From G039029935 sp039029935 (lineage in GTDB: Bacteria > Chloroflexota > Anaerolineae > Caldilineales > Caldilineaceae), in contig JBCCFC010000370.1 of assembly GCA_039029935.1 (NCBI GenBank), positions 1-10,557 on the forward strand: a stretch of 10,557 nt of DNA. The letters run 5' to 3'. Every line of letters begins with the position of its first letter. Within the stretch, counting starts at the first letter, position 1. Made by a program: the position numbers and the translations under genes. The notes beneath the pieces are model-generated. The model was not told where the DNA came from. It ran no database searches and saw only the letters and a list, made by a program, of their open reading frames with translations. Below, piece after piece: positions 10,101 to 10,557 of the stretch.

Positions 10101-10516
10101 TCGGTGATAAGGTTTGGGCAGATAGCAATAGCGATGGGATTCAGGATACAGGCGAAAGCGGTATCCCCGATATCACGGTCACGTTATACGATGAGCAGGC
10201 AGAGGCCATCATTACAACGTTGACCAACGAGGAGGGTGACTATCTCTTTAGCAACTTACCAGCGGGGACCTATATCGTTGAGTTTGTTGCGCCGGCTGAC
10301 TATGCACCCAATATCATATCCGTTTCCGCGGACCATCCAGATGTAGACAACCGCGTTGATGCGCAGACAGGGCGTACCGAACCGATTGTTTTGTTGGCAG
10401 GTGAAGAAGCCTTGGATATGGATGCAGGTTTTTCACATGTGGTGCCAACAGCTTTGGACGTGGTAGCCGAGCCTATTGTTGGGCAGAGTGTGATTTATCT
10501 GCCAGTTATTCGTTAA
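932..10516 (+). CDS. Giant secreted SdrD_B-repeat surface protein (putative adhesin/stalk)
   Basis: This is an uninterrupted frame of 3194 residues. The order is: N-terminal extension (1-65), export signal (about 66-97), SdrD_B-like domain B1 (112-219), unique domain (224-467), B2 (471-598), repeats R1-R11 (599-2267), domains C1-C7 (2270-3167) and a short tail ending IYLPVIR. Repeats start with a V-S-I-G-S-T-L-F-Y-D strand, followed by an EF-hand-like D-N-D-N-D-G...G-E loop, a G-D-Y-F-F-G-N-L-x-P-G-N-Y turn and a closing D-F-G-F. These are hallmarks of the SdrD_B/Cna_B family of collagen-adhesin 'B region' stalks. The chain is rich in Asp, Thr and Gly. There are three Lys and two Cys after the signal. 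No catalytic motif, LPXTG or C-terminal membrane helix is present. Known relatives are structural spacers on cell-surface adhesins, so cell attachment, filament or floc cohesion, or sheath building are plausible. Ligand and anchoring are unknown. The family is certain; the adhesin role is inferred. Confidence 0.9.
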   Translation: MSTKTTMSTKTTVTATQRQMLSGLSVEPCIAWVRMALRPCNPIVPHQEYYQNDLNSGRLHKFTRYMSGVIMLLAVLLGSNLLSSSSIGLLPAPQGVQAASLNAPANAPAAAEIGNRLWTEDDGNGVADDAGDNTRPITNTVVTATAADGVTTHTATTDANGFYTITVPDNATYTVTVPTPSGYIPSVVPYTPGDNENHGSGVTVTVTTANDHTIDFAFTEPPPSCTTPTLWHGGLFNPDDNAFARTVEVMDWSAAGSGVFEGIGPIANIGSVPLNTQLTLRYQATLVGLNDPSGNSLTYTGLNTNFEYTVILETPLLVVENNFSAFFNRQSVVFATQAGGRYYMYQDSTNNADVPSGVGFDDGTLVASGEVTTNQAASFVYNFTPQIAVGSFTFFASTDYVNPTYLDSTDYLSQFRLEGTLNFPPGVATTTAFFDGRTNEGYLDTYSVDTANDIRLVVDTSSRFYECIPSVEIGNRVWIEDDGNGIADDTGDNTRPITAGTVVTATAANPRSAIDGSTTTIYTTTTDSTGHYTLTVPGIATYTVSLDTPSGYLTSTRVMTGIDGDPNANNNENHVSAGAVVTVALANNYTIDFGFVPPVSIGSTLFYDNDNDGLHETGEAGIPNIEVQLLNITGTVLSTATTTISGTYIFTDLLPGNYQVRVPTPPTDAPTSSTTTDTADNQEDGDDNGIQIRAGAVVTSPVITLTVDAEPTGETAHGGNQDDALDENNGDMTVDFGFVPFVSIGSTLFYDNDNDGIHEVGEAGIPNIEVQLLNITGTVLLTTTTEVSGTYLFTGLLPGDYQVRVPTPPADAPTSSTTTDTADNQEDGDDNGIQTSAGAVVTSPVITLVADGEPTGETAHGGNQDDALDDDNGDMTVDFGFTPYVSIGSTLFYDNDNDGQHEPGDGETGIPNIEVQLLNSVGTVELTATTDISGTYFFTNLIPGDYRVRVPTPPADAPNSSTTTDTADNQEDGDDNGIQISAGTVVTSPVITLVADGEPTVEAAQDGDQDDALDDNNGDMTVDFGFVPSVSIGSTLFYDNDDDGLHETGEAGIPNIEVQLLNIAGTVLLTATTDISGTYIFTGLLPGDYRVRVPTPPADAPTSSTTTDTADNQEDGDDNGDQPGGSGTAVTSPVITLAIDGEPTTTETASGGNQDDALDDNNGDMTVDFGFIPTVSIGSTLFYDNDNDGLQETGEAGIPNIEVQLLNIAGTVLLTATTDISGTYLFSRLLPSSYQVRVPTPPTDAPTSSTTTDTADNQEDGDDNGIQISAGTVVTSPVIMLTVDGEPTTTETASGGTLDDALDDNNGDMTVDFGFVPYVSIGSTLFYDNNNNGLQDVGESGISTITVQLLDASGTVTATTTTDSNGDYFFGNLLPGNYQVHVPTPPTDAPTSSTPTDTNDNQEDGDDNGIQASSGAATTSPVITLVANGEPTSESGQGGTQDAADDNNGDMTVDFGFAPYVSIGSTLFYDNNNSGLQDIGESGIPTITVQLLDASGTVTATTTTDSNGDYFFGNLLPGNYQVRVPTPPTDAQRSSTTTDTNDNQEDGDDNGTQATVGGATTSPVITLVADGEPTSESEQGGTQDAADDNNGDMTVDFGFIPSLSLGSTLFYDNNDNGVQDVGESGIAAITVQLLDASGTVTAATTTDGNGDYFFGNLLPGNYQVRVPTPPANAPTSSTTTDMADNQEDGDDNGIQASSGAETTSPVITLVVDGEPTSESGQGGTQDAADDNNGDMTVDFGFVLPTTSTPVTPVTPVPPATPVTPVTPSTPSTPSPTGAIGSTLFYDNNDNGFHDTGEGGISGITVQLLNSAGVVLATTTTDSNGDYFFGSLSAGNYQVVVPIPPSDAPTSSTPTDTADNQEDGDDNGSQTTSGAETRSPGITLTADGEPTGESEQGGTQDATDDDNGDMTIDFGFVPSVSSVSSVSSASSDVSIGSTLFYDNDDNGLQDAGEGGIAGITVQLLDASGAIPGTIIATTTTDSNGDYFFGSLSAGNYQVRVPTPPSDAPTSSTSTDTSDNQEDGDDNGIQASSGAETTSPVITLSADGEPTSESGQGGAQDAADDNNGDMTVDFGFVPSVSSAPPVSSDVVSIGSTVFYDHDDNGFHDTGESGISGITIQLVDASDTVIDTPNDSDDDGDGNGDGDGDGDDFFGRLSPRSASVTATIIATTTTDSNGDYFFGNLPPGNYQIHVPTPPSDAPTSSTPTDTADNQEDGDDNGVQASSGSATTSPVIALVVDGEPANESEQGGTQDAADDNNGDMTVDFGFFAPVRVGNLVWYDTNLNGRQDSGEAGVAAVQVTLYNNRTGLVAVDLSGNTATTTTDANGNYLFENLPPGDYYAVFNLSTLPSGYTVTTVNQGSDGEDSDADPSTGRTDATGFLGSNSANLTLDMGIVTGPVAVNTGVNVGVRVGDRVWYDDNDNGLQDTNESGVADVTVTLYHANGALVTTDVHGQAVVPQKTDVSGNYLFTALPEGAYYAVFDLTTLPSGYTVTTQNITSSDPLADTVDSDADPATGQTHSTATLLGTESDLTLDLGIVLDTVVPVASHSATIGNRVWLDSNADGIQGSAIDEPGIAGVIVELINGASGTSTGLTTATDANGNYLFSGLAPSDYYVVFTPPVGYVISPQSAGNDSSLDSDADPSTGKTAVTTLTAGENDLTWDMGLYQPASIGDVVWYDTDQDGVQNVGETGVSGIRVTLNGVDAVTSVATVLATTETNSHGNYLFENLRPGSYMVHFGPPNAYDISPVDNGTDDVFDSDVNHATMNTPVVTVRSGEHNPTLDLGLFLPSIAPASIGNYVWLDVNQNGLQDGNEPGLLGVSVTLYDSGGVEIATATTDVNGFYQFSGLMPSDYYVEFHTPTGYIPTLQNVGSGDVGDTDTADSDFVPVGASLAIGRTPVTTLSAGERDLTWDAGFFTESTPASVQGTAWFDTNFDGIQEAGETGIPGVVVELFTVGGQFVSSMVTGVSGAYFFGNLPEGSYYVAFTPRDEYFVTVQDATNNDGVDDDLQDSDIPSSGALHTPTFFLPAGAQNVSGGDAGFHLGLTALASGSNVTIDPVTIGDKVWADSNSDGIQDTGESGIPDITVTLYDEQAEAIITTLTNEEGDYLFSNLPAGTYIVEFVAPADYAPNIISVSADHPDVDNRVDAQTGRTEPIVLLAGEEALDMDAGFSHVVPTALDVVAEPIVGQSVIYLPVIR
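1127..1222 (+). other. Sec-type signal peptide core (residues 66-97)
   Basis: A basic stretch (RLHKFTR, 58-64) precedes a hydrophobic run of about 24 residues (about 67-90, containing VIMLLAVLLG), then a Ser-rich segment and the sequence GVQAAS. V-Q-A (95-97) suits signal peptidase I, giving a mature chain from about residue 98. No lipobox cysteine follows the hydrophobic core, so it is not a lipoprotein. An uncleaved N-terminal anchor is the alternative, and it would explain cell attachment without any C-terminal sorting motif. Confidence 0.7.
1265..1588 (+). other. Domain B1: SdrD_B-like (residues 112-219)
   Basis: It starts EIGNRLW and ends TIDFAF, the usual opening and closing strands of an SdrD_B domain, with TTDANGFYTITVP as the central turn. 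The EF-hand-like loop is altered (EDDGNGVADDAGD). It is closely related to B2 on the other side of the unique domain. The two share identical DNA of about 20 bp at 1323-1344 and 2403-2424, and again at 1349-1368 and 2432-2451. Confidence 0.75.
1601..2332 (+). other. Unique cysteine-bounded domain (residues 224-467)
   Basis: This non-repetitive segment of about 240 residues lies between B1 and B2. It starts at Cys225 and ends at Cys467, the only cysteines after the signal. It is richer in aromatic and hydrophobic residues than the repeats (for example GGRYYMYQD, SFTFFASTDY, RLEGTLNFPPG). The stretch GVGFDDGTLVASGEV loosely recalls a motif I associate with flocculation-type secreted proteins of the PEP-CTERM world; this is a memory-based, weak resemblance. 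It is the best candidate for the ligand-binding or functional head, as the rest of the protein is repeat scaffold. I cannot assign a family. Confidence 0.55.
2342..2725 (+). other. Domain B2: SdrD_B-like (residues 471-598)
   Basis: It starts VEIGNRVW and ends TIDFGFVPP, running directly into R1. It matches B1 in its altered acidic loop (EDDGNGIADDTGDN) and in the following TRPIT...VVTATAA segment. Relative to B1 it has extra residues around NPRSAIDGSTTT and GDPNANNNENH. B1 and B2 clearly arose by duplication, with the cysteine-bounded domain now between them. Confidence 0.75.
2726..4885 (+). repeat. Repeats R1-R5, subfamily I SdrD_B array (residues 599-1318)
   Basis: Five tandem domains start at residues 599, 742, 885, 1030 and 1175 (nt 2726, 3155, 3584, 4019, 4454), with unit lengths of 143, 143, 145, 145 and 144 residues. 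Diagnostic features are NDxDG followed by GE(A/T)GIPNIEVQLLN, and TTDISGTY or similar at the turn. Each unit carries an EF-hand-like loop, an NQEDGDDNG cluster and a DDxNGDMTVDFGF end. R3 has a two-residue insertion in the loop (EPGDGETG). R4 and R5 share a longer EPTTTETASGG stretch, so one probably copied the other. There are no linkers: each unit starts right after the previous DFGF plus two or so residues. Confidence 0.93.
4886..6160 (+). repeat. Repeats R6-R8, subfamily II SdrD_B array (residues 1319-1743)
   Basis: Units start at residues 1319, 1461 and 1603 (nt 4886, 5312, 5738) and are 141-142 residues long. They differ from subfamily I by NNxNG loops, QDVGESGI, ITVQLLDASGTVTA, and TTTDSNGDYFFGNLLPGNYQ. 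R6 and R7 are nearly identical at the DNA level over long stretches. R7 has a small cluster change, AQRSS where the others have APTSS. The switch from subfamily I to II at 4886 is abrupt, so the two blocks expanded separately. Confidence 0.93.
6161..6262 (+). repeat. Thr/Pro-rich linker between R8 and R9 (residues 1744-1777)
   Basis: This 34-residue low-complexity segment is made of TPVTPV and TPSTPS units. In the DNA it is a short tandem repeat of ACACC(C/T)GTT-like 9-mers and then GAGTACACC 9-mers. Such segments act as extended, possibly O-glycosylated linkers in surface proteins. The units are multiples of three bases, so slippage would change linker length without breaking the frame. Confidence 0.85.
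6263..6682 (+). repeat. Repeat R9, subfamily II (residues 1778-1917)
   Basis: It starts AIGSTLFYDNNDNGFHDTGEGG and keeps all three acidic clusters and the closing DFGF. Differences from R6-R8 are VVVPIPP where others have VRVPTPP, and ETRSPGITL where others have TTSPVITL. It is flanked on both sides by low-complexity linkers. Confidence 0.9.
6683..6724 (+). repeat. Ser/Val linker between R9 and R10 (residues 1918-1931)
   Basis: The peptide is SVSSVSSVSSASSD. The DNA is a 9-bp tandem repeat of the type TCTGTCTCT. It is short, flexible, and prone to in-frame length change. Confidence 0.85.
6725..7159 (+). repeat. Repeat R10, subfamily II (residues 1932-2076)
   Basis: It opens VSIGSTLFYDNDDNGLQDAGEGG and closes DFGFVP. 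Its strand after LLDASG is extended (AIPGTIIATTTTDSNG). The same TIIATTTT extension appears in R11, which points to R10 and R11 sharing a recent ancestor. Confidence 0.9.
7160..7195 (+). repeat. Ser/Pro/Val linker between R10 and R11 (residues 2077-2088)
   Basis: The peptide is SVSSAPPVSSDV, a shorter variant of the R9-R10 linker. In the DNA the TCTGTCTCT-type units are interrupted by GCACCTCCT. Confidence 0.8.
7196..7732 (+). repeat. Repeat R11, enlarged by an internal duplication (residues 2089-2267)
   Basis: This unit is 179 residues, about 37 longer than its neighbours. The extra part is about residues 2127-2165. It contains an Asp/Gly run (2134-2149), then DDFFGRLSP, then SASVTATI before the normal IATTTTDSNGDYFFGNLPPG. 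The inserted DDFFGRLSP matches the normal GDYFFGNLPP turn, so a segment of the domain was duplicated and the first copy then degenerated. The frame is kept. The SdrD_B fold of this unit may be altered or carry a long acidic loop. Confidence 0.88.
7331..7378 (+). repeat. GATGGT microsatellite coding Asp-Gly
   Basis: The tract codes 16 residues of Asp, Gly and one Asn. It consists of GAT and GGT codons repeated as GATGGT hexamers with one AATGGT variant and GATGAT at both ends. Copy number can change by slippage in multiples of three, keeping the frame. The peptide resembles acidic calcium-binding runs, but that role is only inferred. Confidence 0.9.
7739..10432 (+). repeat. Seven divergent canonical SdrD_B domains C1-C7 (residues 2270-3167)
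   Basis: Domain starts are C1 VRVGNLVWYD (2270), C2 VRVGDRVWYD (2407), C3 TIGNRVWLD (2549), C4 SIGDVVWYD (2668), C5 SIGNYVWLD (2792), C6 SVQGTAWFD (2920) and C7 VTIGDKVWAD (3055). They differ much more from each other than the R units do, so they are old. They have V-W-(Y/L)-D where R units have L-F-Y-D, a GNYLF or similar turn, and a DSDADPSTG acidic loop in place of NQEDGDDNG. C3 has a longer calcium-type loop (QGSAIDEPG). The only three lysines after the signal lie here (2458, 2644, 3060). They probably form the proximal end of the stalk if the C-terminus is cell-facing. Confidence 0.9.
10433..10513 (+). other. C-terminal tail ending IYLPVIR (residues 3168-3194)
   Basis: A 27-residue tail follows the last SdrD_B domain and ends QSVIYLPVIR at the stop. 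There is no LPXTG, no PEP motif, no long hydrophobic helix and no basic cluster. From memory, many exported Chloroflexota proteins end in a very similar short aromatic-L-P-(L/V/I)-(V/I) stretch. The position at the extreme C-terminus suggests a sorting, anchoring or secretion tag, but I know of no proven mechanism. Confidence 0.5.
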
Positions 10517-10529
10517 TCGTTTTTTAGAA

Positions 10530-10552
10530 GGATAGACCTCCGGAAGGTGTCC
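10530..10552 (+). terminator. Weak hairpin after the stop codon, possible terminator
   Basis: Pairs 10530-10534 with 10548-10552 and 10537-10539 with 10545-10547 form 8 pairs (one G-T) with a 2-nt bulge and loop CCGGA. It is followed by AATTT at the window end, so any T-tract may be cut off. A T-run at 10520-10525 lies before, not after, the hairpin. This is a plausible but incomplete intrinsic terminator. Confidence 0.3.
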
Positions 10553-10557
10553 AATTT

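Noticed and set aside
10433..10516. LPXTG, PEP-CTERM, Por-type or type I (RTX) secretion signal at the C-terminus
   Set aside because: No LPXTG, no PEP motif with helix and basic end, no typical beta-sandwich sorting domain, and no nonapeptide GGxGxD array. The R11 Asp/Gly run has a different period.

Overview
The window holds one very long gene and its upstream region. Positions 932-10516 (+) are a single uninterrupted reading frame of 3194 codons for a giant, acidic, secreted modular protein, built almost wholly from SdrD_B/Cna_B-type beta-sandwich repeats (I count 20). The organism is probably a member of the Chloroflexota, perhaps a filamentous environmental or activated-sludge type. That rests on the C-terminal end IYLPVIR, which resembles the '-YLPLV-' tails I know from many exported Chloroflexota proteins, and on the absence of LPXTG, PEP-CTERM and Por-type sorting signals. 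It is an inference, not a firm placement.

Layout. Positions 1-931 are AT-rich with no convincing gene. They hold several dyad and direct repeats that look regulatory: a palindrome at 478-489, a 21-bp-period direct repeat at 505-545 just before a TATAAT, a palindrome at 584-595, a perfect 13-bp inverted repeat at 733-769, and a 12-bp-stem hairpin at 830-861. The gene starts with an exact 18-bp tandem duplication that duplicates the start codon (932 and 950). After about 65 unusual N-terminal residues comes a hydrophobic export segment (about residues 67-90) with possible cleavage after residue 97.

The mature protein contains, in order: SdrD_B-like domain B1; a unique domain of about 240 residues bounded by the only two cysteines of the mature chain; B2, a close relative of B1; repeats R1-R5 (subfamily I); R6-R11 (subfamily II), with Thr/Pro and Ser/Val linkers only between R8 and R11 and an Asp/Gly microsatellite expansion inside R11; seven divergent canonical SdrD_B domains C1-C7; and a 27-residue tail. 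A weak hairpin follows the stop codon.

The likely role is a calcium-stiffened surface or matrix stalk that holds the N-terminal unique domain away from the cell. Each R repeat has a 12-residue EF-hand-like loop (D-x-D-x-D-G...E) plus two more acidic clusters. The chain has no lysine from residue 62 to 2457, so the Lys-Asn isopeptide cross-links of Gram-positive CnaB pilins cannot form there. No partner gene (sortase, secretion system, regulator) lies in the window, so an operon cannot be judged.
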